Shown: in pieces, positions 44,891 to 53,205 of the stretch
Layout: every line of letters starts with the position of its first letter
How positions within the stretch are numbered: the first letter of the stretch is position 1
Assembly (NCBI GenBank): GCA_964523295.1
Contig: CAZGAH010000008.1
Span: 1-64,000 of the forward strand
Length of the DNA: 64,000 bases
Source: CAZGAH01 sp964523295
GTDB lineage: Bacteria > Desulfobacterota > Desulfovibrionia > Desulfovibrionales > Desulfovibrionaceae
Direction of reading: 5' to 3'
Notes under the pieces: model-generated
What the model was told of the DNA's origin: nothing
The model's input: only the letters and a program-made list of their open reading frames with translations
The model's database searches: none
Position numbers and translations under genes: made by a program

Positions 44891-45753
44891 AATGATATAA
44901 TCCTTGTTATTCTGAAAAAAATCGGTGTGTTGTCGCGGCTGCTCAGGGGAGCTTGTCGGACAGCCTCGGTGTGGCTGGCGTGTCGTTTTGTTTCAATTGC
45001 ACCACATTTCAAACGCATACTGATTAGTCATCTATACAATACCTCAAAATATGACAAGGGCACCTCGCAGCCATAACCCACAACCACGCAGCCACGTACA
45101 CCCCGGCGACATTTTTCAGGATCAATTTCAAGCTCGGAGTGCGTTGTCGCGGTGTTATTAAAATGGATTTCATATCGTATTATCTATTTCGCGGCTTCTC
45201 AGGTCCCCTGGTGGCTGTATTTTGGACGCAATCCATCTGTAAGTAGCGCTTTTTTGGTTTTTGCGTTGGCTGTCAGAACGAATCAAGCGCAAATTCAATC
45301 AAACTCCGTCGTAGTAATATAGTATAGTTGCATGTGCGCCCAAATAAGCGTGACATCCATGCCAGTGTGGCACTTTTCTATTGATTATTACGCCGTACAA
45401 AAGCCAATTTATTAGATGTGATATTCAAAAAAGAATTGAGTGCATCGACTTCATTCGGCATTCACGCTTTACCTTGAACTTGCTTGTCATCCCATTCCGA
45501 TTTGTGAAATGCCACGAAAAAACGAAATATGGACGACGGCGCGGGTGGGGCGCGTTTTCGTTCTTTGTGCCAGCGTCGGTGTAAGGCTCGTCGTTCCTGC
45601 CGCGGGAGCCCACGCGTCAGACAAGCCTCGAGATTGCTGTCAAGCGTCACAAATCCCCCGACAAACTCCCGAGCCGGAAGAAAAAAAGAGAACCGGGTTG
45701 CAGACTATGATCATCACGATACAATGCTGGACAAGTAATGGCAGTGTACCCGA
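44891..45753. other. Long intergenic region between slyD-like and radA genes
   Basis: About 860 bases with lower GC than the neighbours, especially 45000-45480. It holds the slyD-like promoter on the minus strand and a weak hairpin TGCCA-GTG-TGGCA (45360-45372) followed by CTTTT. Several short open frames occur on both strands but none has a good ribosome binding site plus protein-like composition. No tRNA cloverleaf was recognised. Confidence 0.45.
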
Positions 45754-47117
45754 TTAGCAGAAAAGCCGGACCTGCAGATCATGCAGCGAAGTCATGCCCT
45801 CGGCGGCGCCGCGGAGACGGGGGCATAGCACGGGATCGCAGCCCAGACGTCTGGCCTGGACGAGGCGGATGTCGTGCCCGGCGACAGGGCGTATCTGGCC
45901 ATTCAGGTCGACCTCGCCCCAGAAAACCGCTCGCTCGGGCAAGGGCCGGTCATAAAACGAGGAGAGCGTGGCCGCCACCAGGCCGAGATCCAGGCCTGGG
46001 TCCGGCATCCGGAGCCCGCCGCCGAGCTTGGCGTAGATATCGAGCTGGCCAAGATTGAGTGACAGGCGCTTTTCCAGCACCGCCANNNNNNNNNNAGGCC
46101 CGTACCGCGCGGGAAGGACAGGTTACTGGGGGTGGCCAGGGCCTGTACCTCGACGGCGAAGGGCCGTTGCCCGTCCAGGGCCATGACCACGGCCGCGCCG
46201 CTCAGCGACGGGTCGCGTTCTCCGAGAAACAGGGTCGAGGGATCATCAACGACGCGCAATCCCTGCCCGCCCATTTCCAGCACGAGCAATTCCTGATTCG
46301 GGCCGAAGCGGTTTTTGAGCACGCGCAGGATGCGGTGCGCCTGTTGACGCTCGCCGTCCATGGCCAGGACCGTATCGACCATGTGCTCGAGCAGCATCGG
46401 CCCGGCGATCTGCCCGTCCTTGGTCACATGACCCACAAGAAGCAGGGCGAACGTATGGCGCCTGGCCGCCTCGATAAGCTCGGTCGCCACCGCCCGGACC
46501 TGGCTGACGCTGCCCGGCAAACCATCGGCACGCGCCGAATGCAGCGTCTGGACGGAATCGACGATCAGCAGCTGAACGCGTTGCTGCTCCACCGTCAGGA
46601 CCACGTCTTCGACGCTCGACGTGGCCAGCGCCAGCAGCCCCGGATGCAGCACGTCCAGGCGCCCTGCCCGCTCCTTCAGCTGCGTCAGCGACTCCTCGCC
46701 CGAGGCGTAGAGGCAGCTGAGTCCCTGCTTTGCCACGGCGCCAGCCACCTGAAGCAGCAGCGTGGACTTGCCTATGCCCGGAGCTCCGCCGAGCAGCACC
46801 GCGCCCCCGGCCGGCAACCCGCGTCCGAGCAACCGATCAAGCTCCCCCATGCCCGAACCGTACGCCTGCGCGGTGTCCATGGAGACCGCGTGCAGCGACT
46901 CCGCTCTGGCAGTGCTGCACGCGGACGGACCACGCAGCGCGGCGCTGGCCGGAGCGCTGACAGCGTGTACCGTATTCCACGCGTGACAGCGGGGGCATTG
47001 GCCCTGCCACTGGGGACTCTGCCGACCGCAGGCGGAGCAGACGAATATTTCCTTTTTTTTCACAGAAAACGACTCGGAGACCGGGCACTCGGAAGGGCAG
47101 CGACGCGTTGCCGGCAT
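45754..47117 (-). CDS. radA: DNA repair protein RadA (Sms), interrupted by an assembly gap
   Basis: RadA is a RecA-like ATPase that drives branch migration in recombination. The N-terminal zinc finger is FVCSACG...CPRCHAW. The ATPase core has LLGGAPGIGKSTLLLQVAG (Walker A), LLIVDSVQTLHSA (Walker B), the RadA motif LKNRFGPNQEL and SNLSFPRGTG just before the N-run at 46086-46095. After the gap the Lon-protease-like domain resumes in another frame (LEKRLSLNLGQLDIYAKLGGGL) and runs to the stop at 45754. Judged by the family, about eight to twelve residues are missing, so the true gap is longer than ten bases. The ATG at 47117 has GGAGG close by. A GTG at 47063, giving the usual family start, is the alternative. 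The zinc-ribbon gene is 30 bases upstream. Confidence 0.92.
46086..46095. other. Assembly gap (10 N) inside radA
   Basis: The frames on the two sides differ, so ten is a nominal size. Confidence 0.99.
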
Positions 47118-47147
47118 TCCCTCCCGCCCCGGCCCGGTGGGCAGGAA

Positions 47148-48092
47148 TTATTGTTTGGGCGGATCCTTGGCCTCGATGACCTTGATCCCGAACTCCTGGA
47201 CCGTATCCGGCGGATTATAAAAGGCGACGACAAAGGGAACTTCACCGTTGGGGGCGACGTTGGTGTTGACCGTGAGCACGCCGACCTTGTTGTTGATTGC
47301 GGCCTCCAGCTCCTGCTCGGACAGCATCTGCAATTGAAACAAGGAGACGGTATTGCCGCAAAGCAGGGACTTGCTCAACACGGCTGCGCCCTGGCGATCG
47401 TAGAGCGTGGCCTCGATCTTGATGAGTTCTTTGGACGTGGAAAACTTGTTGACGACCTTGCCCTGCACGACGAACAGCTTGCCGACTTTTTCATTGTCCA
47501 CGTAGAACTGATTGACGTCCTGAAGGGAGAAGTCCTTGATCTGGTCGGTAGAGACGCTGGCGCCGGGTGCGGGCGCCTCGGTCTTTTTTTCAAGAAAGGG
47601 AAGATACCGGAAGAGCAGGTCTGGAGCGAAAAAATACAGGCCGCCGGCCGCAAGCAGCAGGACGAGCACAAGGCCCGCGCCGATGATCGGGCCACGCTTG
47701 CTCTTTCCAGAGGTTTTCCGTCCTTTTTTGCCCTTCGATTTGCCTTTGACGGGTTCGTCCTCGTCGGCCAGGTTGAATTCCTCGGCAACCGCACGATGGG
47801 GCCCGGATTTGGGCCTGGAGGGCGCCTCCGGCTCTGCTTCCTCCCCAAAGAGATCGTCGTCGGATTCGGGCTCTTTGCCTCGGGCCGGCGGCGCGGCGCT
47901 CTTTTTGGGAGGGCTTTCCCCGAGCAGAGCGTCGAGGTCGCTGTCGTCGGCATCAAAGGACGCGGCCTGCTTCTTGGGGGGCTCGAGGGCGAAAACCTTG
48001 GCGCAAACGGAACACTTCACCTTTCGCCCGGTCCGGAATTCCTTATCGGGGAAATTGTATTTCGTCTCGCAATGAGGGCACTTGAGAATCAT
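47148..48092 (-). CDS. MJ0042-type zinc-ribbon membrane protein, DUF3426-like
   Basis: 314 residues. An N-terminal zinc ribbon (Cys5, Cys8, Cys27, Cys30 in LKCPHCETKYNFPD and RKVKCSVCAKVF) is typical of the MJ0042 family. A long charged linker follows (about 38-135, rich in Asp/Glu then Lys/Gly), then one TM helix (IGAGLVLVLLLAAGGLYFF, about 138-158). The C-terminal about 140-residue beta-rich periplasmic domain resembles DUF3426 (DVNQFYVDNEKVGKLFVVQGKVVNKF). The function is unknown. The arrangement suggests a cytoplasmic metal- or thiol-responsive sensor coupled to a periplasmic domain. It precedes radA by 30 bases and is probably co-transcribed. Confidence 0.85.
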   Translation of the reverse strand: MILKCPHCETKYNFPDKEFRTGRKVKCSVCAKVFALEPPKKQAASFDADDSDLDALLGESPPKKSAAPPARGKEPESDDDLFGEEAEPEAPSRPKSGPHRAVAEEFNLADEDEPVKGKSKGKKGRKTSGKSKRGPIIGAGLVLVLLLAAGGLYFFAPDLLFRYLPFLEKKTEAPAPGASVSTDQIKDFSLQDVNQFYVDNEKVGKLFVVQGKVVNKFSTSKELIKIEATLYDRQGAAVLSKSLLCGNTVSLFQLQMLSEQELEAAINNKVGVLTVNTNVAPNGEVPFVVAFYNPPDTVQEFGIKVIEAKDPPKQ

Positions 48093-48244
48093 TCCCGACC
48101 CGCGTCAGCCGCGCAAGGCGCTGAAGTTGTCACGTTTTTCGTTTCCAGGCGGACTATTGTTGAAAGCGTTACCGCTGTCAAGTGCAGGCCGGCGGCTTCA
48201 AACAACGCAAGGACATGGCGCCGTGACCGGAGCACGGGCCACGG

Positions 48245-48655
48245 TCAACGGCTGTGCAGCGACCTGGCCTTGCCTTCGCCAATGACGACACCCTGGGCGT
48301 CAAGCGCCTGAACAGTGATTTCGTACGTGTGGCTTTGCCCGGCAGGCGGACAGGGACCTTTGTACGAGGACAGCGCTCCGGCCGGAATCCGGTTGCCGCC
48401 TGCGTAAACGATACTGCCGCCCCCGTGATTATAACCGACGGAATCGAGATCCACCATTCTGGCCTTCAACTGCTTTGTCCCGGTCGGTACGCCCACGACG
48501 TGGATTTCAGGAGAAGGACCGCTGGTCAGGCAACCGCCTCCGTCAAAGGCGAAATCGACCTTGAGCGGCGACACGCTGGCCGCATACTTCGACCCGGTCG
48601 TCACGCAACCCGGCAGCAACCCGACAAGCATGGCCAAGACAATAAATGCGCGCAT
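48245..48655 (-). CDS. Small PEBP/YbhB-like lipoprotein
   Basis: 136 residues. The signal peptide ends in LVGLLPGC (lipobox, Cys17), so it is a lipoprotein. Val at +2 fits the outer membrane. The mature part has the phosphatidylethanolamine-binding-protein signature in reduced form: DFAFDGGGCLTSGPSPEI and, near the C-terminus, YKGPCPPAGQSHTYEITVQALD, matching GPxPPxGxHxY. YbhB/PEBP proteins are usually about 150-180 residues with a DPDAP motif. That motif is absent here and the middle is shortened, so ligand binding is doubtful. It is separated from the zinc-ribbon gene by about 150 bases. Function unknown. Confidence 0.7.
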   Translation of the reverse strand: MRAFIVLAMLVGLLPGCVTTGSKYAASVSPLKVDFAFDGGGCLTSGPSPEIHVVGVPTGTKQLKARMVDLDSVGYNHGGGSIVYAGGNRIPAGALSSYKGPCPPAGQSHTYEITVQALDAQGVVIGEGKARSLHSR

Positions 48656-48918
48656 AGTTTACTCCTTACCAGAGCAGGTCGTGAATGGAAACACATACGG
48701 CATCTATGACACGAAACCCTCGCCACGACAAGAGTCGAATTTAACGTATCGATATCAGGAAAGGAAAAGGGACATTCCCCGACAGCCTCACCAGCGTTCC
48801 GCGACGTCGCAACTCAGTTACTCTGCCGACGAGTCGGCGAGGATGTCGCGCCGCGTAGTCACGATGGCAAGATACTGGCACAATCCGTGGTCGATCAGAT
48901 CGTTACCGGCACTGGCCT

Positions 48919-48928
48919 NNNNNNNNNN
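48919..48928. other. Assembly gap (10 N)
   Basis: Run of N between the PEBP-like lipoprotein gene and rplU. Confidence 0.99.
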
Positions 48929-48996
48929 CTGAACGATGGGACACGCCCCTCGTCGGTACGGGCTTGCCTGGAAGGAAATTTTTTTTCACCTTCTTC

Positions 48997-49026
48997 TTGA
49001 CGTTGTTCGGGCATTCGGAGTATACG
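48997..49026 (+). promoter_or_regulatory. Candidate promoter of rplU-rpmA
   Basis: TTGACG (five of six) at 48997-49002, an 18-base spacer and TATACG (four of six) at 49021-49026, 30 bases before the rplU start, with an AT-rich TTTTTTTT tract just upstream. Confidence 0.5.
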
Positions 49027-49056
49027 TCGCCTTCTTCACGACTGGAGGCATAAATC

Positions 49057-49365
49057 ATGTACGCGATTATCGAAACAGGCGGAAAACAGTACCGCGCCGA
49101 GGAAGGCCGGGAAATCACGGTGTCCCGGCTCGATGCGGAGCCCGGGAGCGAGGTGTCCATCGAGCGGGTGCTCCTGGTGGGCGGCGACGCGCCTCGCGTT
49201 GGCTCTCCGTACGTGACCGACGCTAAGGTCACCTGCGAGGTGCTGGAGCACGGGCGAGGCAAAAAAATCGTGGTTTTCCACAAGTGGCGCCGTAACGATT
49301 CACGGAAAAAAAATGGCCATCGCCAGGATTATACCCGGCTGAAGGTCAAAGCCATCGTCAATTAG
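49057..49365 (+). CDS. rplU: 50S ribosomal protein L21
   Basis: 102 residues, full length. It begins MYAIIETGGKQYRAEEG and has the conserved C-terminal signature GRGKKIVVFHKWRRNDSRKK followed by GHRQDYTRLKVKAI. L21 binds 23S rRNA in the large subunit. GGAGG precedes the start. rpmA follows after 25 bases, the usual pair. Confidence 0.97.
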   Translation: MYAIIETGGKQYRAEEGREITVSRLDAEPGSEVSIERVLLVGGDAPRVGSPYVTDAKVTCEVLEHGRGKKIVVFHKWRRNDSRKKNGHRQDYTRLKVKAIVN

Positions 49366-49390
49366 ACGCAGGCGCGAGAGGTAACATACC

Positions 49391-49666
49391 ATGGCTCATA
49401 AAAAAGCAGGCGGCAGTTCGCGCAACGGACGCGACAGTCAAGGGCAACGCCGCGGCGTCAAGCGCTATGGCGGACAAAAGGTTCTGGCCGGCAACATCCT
49501 CGTGCGGCAGCTTGGCACGAAATACCACCCGGGTCAGAACGTCGGCGTTGGCAAGGATTTTACGCTGTTCGCGCTTATCGACGGCGTCGTGAAATTCGAG
49601 AAGTATTTCCGCAACCGCAAAGAAAAAACCCGGATTCACGTACTCAGCGTACCGACACCGGCGTAA
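49391..49666 (+). CDS. rpmA: 50S ribosomal protein L27
   Basis: 91 residues beginning MAHKKAGGSSRNGRDSQGQR, with VLAGNILVRQLGTKYHPGQNV and VGVGKDFTLFALIDGVVKFE. There is no cleavable N-terminal extension as in Firmicutes, so its conserved N-terminus reaches the peptidyl-transferase centre directly. GAGAGG lies before the start. The usual third gene, obgE, does not follow, and transcription appears to end at the hairpin at 49675. Confidence 0.97.
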   Translation: MAHKKAGGSSRNGRDSQGQRRGVKRYGGQKVLAGNILVRQLGTKYHPGQNVGVGKDFTLFALIDGVVKFEKYFRNRKEKTRIHVLSVPTPA

Positions 49667-49674
49667 GGCCTTTC

Positions 49675-49746
49675 AAAAAGCCCGGGGGGCTGACTCGCGC
49701 TGAGAGCAATGCTTCTCCTGCGCCTGTTCAGCTCTTCGGGCTTTTT
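49675..49746 (+). terminator. Extended stem-loop terminator of rplU-rpmA
   Basis: AAAAAGCCC (49675-49683) pairs with GGGCTTTTT (49738-49746). Inside, GCTGA...TCAGC and GAGA...TCTC extend the stem imperfectly. The 3' arm ends in a T run, nine bases after the rpmA stop. The A-tract/T-tract symmetry would let it work in both directions. Confidence 0.65.
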
Positions 49747-49926
49747 GTGTCCGCTATCGTCCACCGTAGCCGTTCTCCCATCGCGGTCTCACCTGCTCAC
49801 GACGTCTTTCCCGCTTCGGTCTGAACGACATTGCCGGCTCGCGAGCGCCGGACCTGCTATCGGCCCGGCGCTTCGTCTCCTGCGCGTAGGATCTGCCCCC
49901 TGCGCCGTCTCTGTATCGCTGCCGGG

Positions 49927-50742
49927 CTATTTGCCGGCGCGGCGTTTGGCCGCCGCGACAAGCTCCCGGTACACGGTCAGCATTTCCGGATGCTCCTCGT
50001 ACATCAGCTCCGGATGCCACTGCACCCCGAGAATAAAGGTCGGTCCGTCATAGTGAATGCCCTCGATCACGCCGTCGGCGGACATGGCAACCACGCTGAA
50101 ATCCTTGGCCAGCGTGCGTACGGCCTGGTGGTGGAAGCTGTTGACGCCGAGGGCCTGCGTGCCCATGACCTGGGCCAGCCAGCCCTGTAGCGTGACCTGA
50201 TGGGCCACGTCCTTGCCGGGCAGGGAGGTGCGATGCAGGGCCACATCCTTGCCGTCGAGCGAAATATCCTGCCAGAGGGTACCGCCGAAGGCGACGTTGA
50301 TGACCTGTTCGCCGCGGCACACGCCAAGAAGAGGCAGATGTCGCGCAAAGGCGGCCTTGACCAGGGCGAAGTCAAAGGCATCCTGGTCGGGATTGACCTC
50401 GCCCAAAAGCTCGTGCGGCGTTTCGTTGTAGCGGGCCGGAGCGACATCGATTCCGCCGATGATCAGCACGCCGTCGATCAGGCGCAATTGCTCCTCGAGA
50501 ATACTCTGATCCGCTATCGGCGGCAGCACGAACGGCAGCCCGCCCGCGGCGATAATTGCGTTGACGTAGGCCATAGGCGTACGCATCCGGCCCGCCTCGT
50601 CGCCCTGTTTCGCGGCGTCGATGCTGGAAGAGATGCCGATAACCGGTTTTTTGACCTCAACAGTCGAATCGACGCGCATGCAGCCGAAGGATAAGAGCAG
50701 CAGCAGGCAAAGGAGAAAACGCACGAAAATCAGGTTCGGCAT
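49927..50742 (-). CDS. Lipoprotein of the PuuD/peptidase C26 class I glutamine-amidotransferase-like family
   Basis: 271 residues. The domain from about residue 29 (KPVIGISSSID) to the end matches gamma-glutamyl-gamma-aminobutyrate hydrolase/C26 proteins: IDGVLIIGGIDVAPARY, the nucleophile elbow LLGVCRGEQVINVAFGG with the catalytic Cys, NSFHHQAV and the catalytic His in LGVQWHPEL. Unusually, the N-terminus is a signal peptide with lipobox LLLLLSFGC (Cys21). AAGGAG lies seven bases before the ATG at 50742, so the protein is probably exported and membrane-anchored. Periplasmic members may cleave gamma-glutamyl peptides or wall-derived amides. The substrate is unknown. It has no operon partners. 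Confidence 0.87.
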   Translation of the reverse strand: MPNLIFVRFLLCLLLLLSFGCMRVDSTVEVKKPVIGISSSIDAAKQGDEAGRMRTPMAYVNAIIAAGGLPFVLPPIADQSILEEQLRLIDGVLIIGGIDVAPARYNETPHELLGEVNPDQDAFDFALVKAAFARHLPLLGVCRGEQVINVAFGGTLWQDISLDGKDVALHRTSLPGKDVAHQVTLQGWLAQVMGTQALGVNSFHHQAVRTLAKDFSVVAMSADGVIEGIHYDGPTFILGVQWHPELMYEEHPEMLTVYRELVAAAKRRAGK

Positions 50743-50866
50743 GACGGGCTCCTTATGTTTGGACGTGGCGAATATGATCGGCAAGCCGTCTCGTCGGCCT
50801 GGCTCGCCCTGTCTCCCGGCAGCCGCCTGGCGACGAACACCCGGCAGCTAACGGAAAAAACAGCCC

Positions 50867-50936
50867 NNNNNNNNNNNNNNNNNNNNNNNNNNNNNNNNNN
50901 NNNNNNNNNNNNNNNNNNNNNNNNNNNNNNNNNNNN
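50867..50936. other. Assembly gap (70 N)
   Basis: The longest run of N in the window, in non-coding sequence. Confidence 0.99.
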
Positions 50937-51075
50937 GAAGGCGAACTCGGCGCAATTTCCACGCTTCCCTGGCTGTCGGAATGATGACACATGCGCGTTT
51001 CTCGTCATGGGCCGAACGACCGTTCTGCCCGACATGCACGGCCATTCGTACGCCGAGTGAACAGCTGAAACTGGC

Positions 51076-51228
51076 ATGAATAGTGCATTTTCGTTTCTCA
51101 CGGGAGCAGTTTTTTCCCTTTTGGCCACGGCTGCGGGCATCGTCGTGCGCCGCGTGAAACGGAAAAGAGGCCTTGCCGGCCTAAACTCGGGGAAAAAATG
51201 GCCGATCAATTATTCAGCGCGTGAATGA
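51076..51228 (+). CDS. Possible 50-residue single-span membrane protein
   Basis: ATG at 51076, stop at 51226-51228. The translation has one hydrophobic helix (FSFLTGAVFSLLATAAGIVV) followed by a basic tail (RRVKRKRG), a plausible positive-inside small membrane protein. No clear ribosome binding site and no recognised family. Confidence 0.25.
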   Translation: MNSAFSFLTGAVFSLLATAAGIVVRRVKRKRGLAGLNSGKKWPINYSARE

Positions 51229-51337
51229 TCGGAGGCAGCCATCGCGCGTAGCGCCGACAGAGTAAGTGAATGGCGGACGGCACTTGTGGCCCGGGCGTTT
51301 CTTGGGTAGTGGTCGGTGTCGAACGATTGTCAGGTGA

Positions 51338-51979
51338 GTGAACGAACCGAGCGAGTCGATGGATATGTTTCACCAGGAGCGGAAATATTACAAGCCGAGC
51401 AAGGACGCCCGGGTTCTTGCCATTCTGGATTCCTTGTCCCGGGAAAACGAGTTGTCGCAGAACGAGCTGGGGCGTCGGCTGCGCCTCAGCGGGGCGATGG
51501 TCAACCAGTACCTGAAAGAGCTTCAGGACGCGGCGCTGATCCAGTACGAAGCGGTGAACGGCAAGAGTTACCGCTACGTATTGACCAACAAAGGCGAAGA
51601 GTCGCGACGGCGGATGTTATCCGGTTTTTCCACCGAGACGATCCAGATTTACAGCGCGCTCAAGGATCTGATCGCTGCGAAGCTGGAGGGGCTCAAGGCC
51701 AAAGGATTGACCCGTCTGGTGTTGTTCGGGGCCTCGGAGACCTGCGAGGTCGTGCTTTCGGCTTTGCGAGGCAGCCGTTTCGCGATCATGGCGCTGGTGG
51801 ACAACGATGTCGGCAAGCATGGCAAGCTGTTTCACGGGTATGTCGTCGCTCCGCCGCAGGTTCTGGAAACCCTGGCGTGTCAGGCCGTACTGATCACATC
51901 GTTCGCCTGCCAGGATGAAATTTTCGAACAGTTAGAGCCCGTTCGCCTGAGAAGGGGCCTGGAGGTGGTTAAGCTATGA
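51338..51979 (+). CDS. Winged-helix regulator with Rossmann-like C-terminal domain
   Basis: 213 residues from the GTG at 51338 (ATG at 51359 is an alternative, seven residues shorter). Residues about 22-95 form a winged helix-turn-helix (LSQNELGRRLRLSGAMVNQYLKEL, then wing SYRYVLTNKG) of the MarR/ArsR-like kind. Residues about 125-205 look like a Rossmann-type nucleotide or CoA-binding unit (LVLFGASETCEVVLSALRG; IMALVDNDVGKHGKLFHGY). Such proteins precede nonulosonate or capsule gene clusters and are thought to regulate them in response to a sugar nucleotide or cofactor. Its stop overlaps the NeuB start (ATGA), so it is co-translated with the biosynthetic genes. Confidence 0.8.
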   Translation: MNEPSESMDMFHQERKYYKPSKDARVLAILDSLSRENELSQNELGRRLRLSGAMVNQYLKELQDAALIQYEAVNGKSYRYVLTNKGEESRRRMLSGFSTETIQIYSALKDLIAAKLEGLKAKGLTRLVLFGASETCEVVLSALRGSRFAIMALVDNDVGKHGKLFHGYVVAPPQVLETLACQAVLITSFACQDEIFEQLEPVRLRRGLEVVKL

Positions 51980-53115
51980 AACGGACAGCTCTCATACGGC
52001 TCAGGTCAGGCAGGCGGATTGGTCCCGGGCAACCATGCTTCGTCGTGGCTGAGATCGGCAACAATCATCAGGGCCAGGCGGCGCTGGCCGCGGAGATGGT
52101 TCACGCGGCGGCAGAGTCTGGCGTGCAGGCCGTCAAATTCCAGAAGCGCGACGTGGACGCCATGTTCACCCGAGGCGGACGCGACGCCCCGTATACGGGC
52201 GCCAACAGCTTCGGCGCCACGTACGGCGAGCATCGCCGGCAACTCGAACTCGGCGTCGAGGAAATGGCCCGGCTCAAGGAACTGGCCGAATCGCTCGGGC
52301 TGGTTTTCTTCGCCTCGGCCTGGGACCGATCGAGCAATGTCCAGATGTACGAACTCGGGGTCGAACTGGTCAAAATCTGCTCTGCCGATCTGGTGAACAT
52401 CCCCCTGCTGCGGCAGGTCGGCGCCATGGGCCTGCCGGTGATCATGTCCACCGGAATGAGTTCCCTGGCCGACATCGATCTCGCTGTCGACGAACTGCGG
52501 CGTTTCCATGACGAGATTGTGCTCCTGCATTGCAACAGCACCTACCCCTGCAAGGAAGAATGCATCGGCCTGCCCGTGCAGCAGCTGCTGCGGCAGCGCT
52601 ATGGTCTGCCCGTGGGGTACTCCGGGCATGAACGAGGGCTGGGACCAAGCGTTGCGGCCGTGGCCATGGGCGCCTGCGTGGTAGAACGCCATTTCACGCT
52701 CGACCGGACCATGCGCGGCACCGATCATCAGGCATCCCTGGAGCCCGAGGACTTCCGGCGCCTGATGGTCATGATCCGCGAAGTCGAGCAGGCCATGCGC
52801 GTCAAGGAAAAACGGGTGTTTCCCGAGGAGGCGGCACAGGCCAGAAAATTGCGCAAGTCCATCTTCTTCGCCCGCGACCTGCCGGCCGGGCATGTCCTTA
52901 CGGAGTCGGACCTGGTTGTCAAATGCCCCGGCGACGGCGTTTCGCCCGCGCAATGGGACGAAGTCGTCGGAACGCGCCTTACCCGCGGCGTCCATTGCGA
53001 AGATTCGTTTGACTGGGACGCCGTGGCGCAGAGCGCGTCCGTCTCCTTGCCGCTGGGAAGACCCCTGACCGCGCCGCTGACCGTCCCCTTTCTTTCCAAA
53101 GGATTGAGCACGTGA
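51976..53115 (+). CDS. neuB: NeuB-type nonulosonic (sialic) acid synthase
   Basis: 379 residues. It condenses phosphoenolpyruvate with an N-acetyl-hexosamine (ManNAc, or a bacillosamine- or legionaminate-type precursor) to a nine-carbon acid. The TIM barrel shows CFVVAEIGNNHQGQAALAAEMV, AVKFQKRD, FFASAWDRSS, ELVKICSADLVNIPLL, VIMSTGMSSLADI, LLHCNSTYP, VGYSGHERG and VERHFTLDRTMRGTDHQASL. A C-terminal antifreeze-like SAF domain follows (KSIFFARDLPAGHVLTESDL). The exact product cannot be fixed. No CMP-sugar synthetase is in the window. It sits in the surface-glycan operon, overlapping the regulator gene. Confidence 0.92.
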   Translation: MKRTALIRLRSGRRIGPGQPCFVVAEIGNNHQGQAALAAEMVHAAAESGVQAVKFQKRDVDAMFTRGGRDAPYTGANSFGATYGEHRRQLELGVEEMARLKELAESLGLVFFASAWDRSSNVQMYELGVELVKICSADLVNIPLLRQVGAMGLPVIMSTGMSSLADIDLAVDELRRFHDEIVLLHCNSTYPCKEECIGLPVQQLLRQRYGLPVGYSGHERGLGPSVAAVAMGACVVERHFTLDRTMRGTDHQASLEPEDFRRLMVMIREVEQAMRVKEKRVFPEEAAQARKLRKSIFFARDLPAGHVLTESDLVVKCPGDGVSPAQWDEVVGTRLTRGVHCEDSFDWDAVAQSASVSLPLGRPLTAPLTVPFLSKGLST

Positions 53116-53205
53116 ATCCCCAGGCAGCATGTCCCGACAGGGCCGTAATACACGGCTCTGTCGGGAAACGTATTCTGCCGCCTGCCTCGCCGCGGGGAGC
53201 AGCGC

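Larger units (their letters stand above)
48656..49056. other. Intergenic region with assembly gap, upstream of rplU
   Basis: It holds the N-run at 48919-48928 and the rplU promoter. On the minus strand 48818-48918 reads as an open, GC3-rich C-terminus-like stretch running into the gap (...NDLIDHGLCQYLAIVTTRR...), which may be the end of a gene lost in the gap or chance. Nothing else is recognised. Confidence 0.4.
50743..51337. other. Intergenic region with 70-N assembly gap
   Basis: It lies between the C26-like lipoprotein gene and the winged-helix regulator and contains the N-run 50867-50936. Apart from the possible 50-residue membrane peptide at 51076 nothing is recognised. The promoter of the glycan locus should lie between 51230 and 51337. 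Confidence 0.45.

Noticed and set aside
45381..45757. Several short open frames in the long intergenic region before radA
   Set aside because: Overlapping in different frames, no convincing ribosome binding sites, composition not protein-like.
46059..48311. Long plus-strand open frame opposite radA and the zinc-ribbon gene
   Set aside because: It crosses two well-supported minus-strand genes and an assembly gap and shows no domain. Antisense shadow.
48818..48918. Minus-strand open stretch of 33 codons with coding-like codon use, entering the gap at 48919
   Set aside because: Other gaps in this window appear to hide only a few tens of bases, and no continuation is visible beyond this one, so a gene here cannot be supported.
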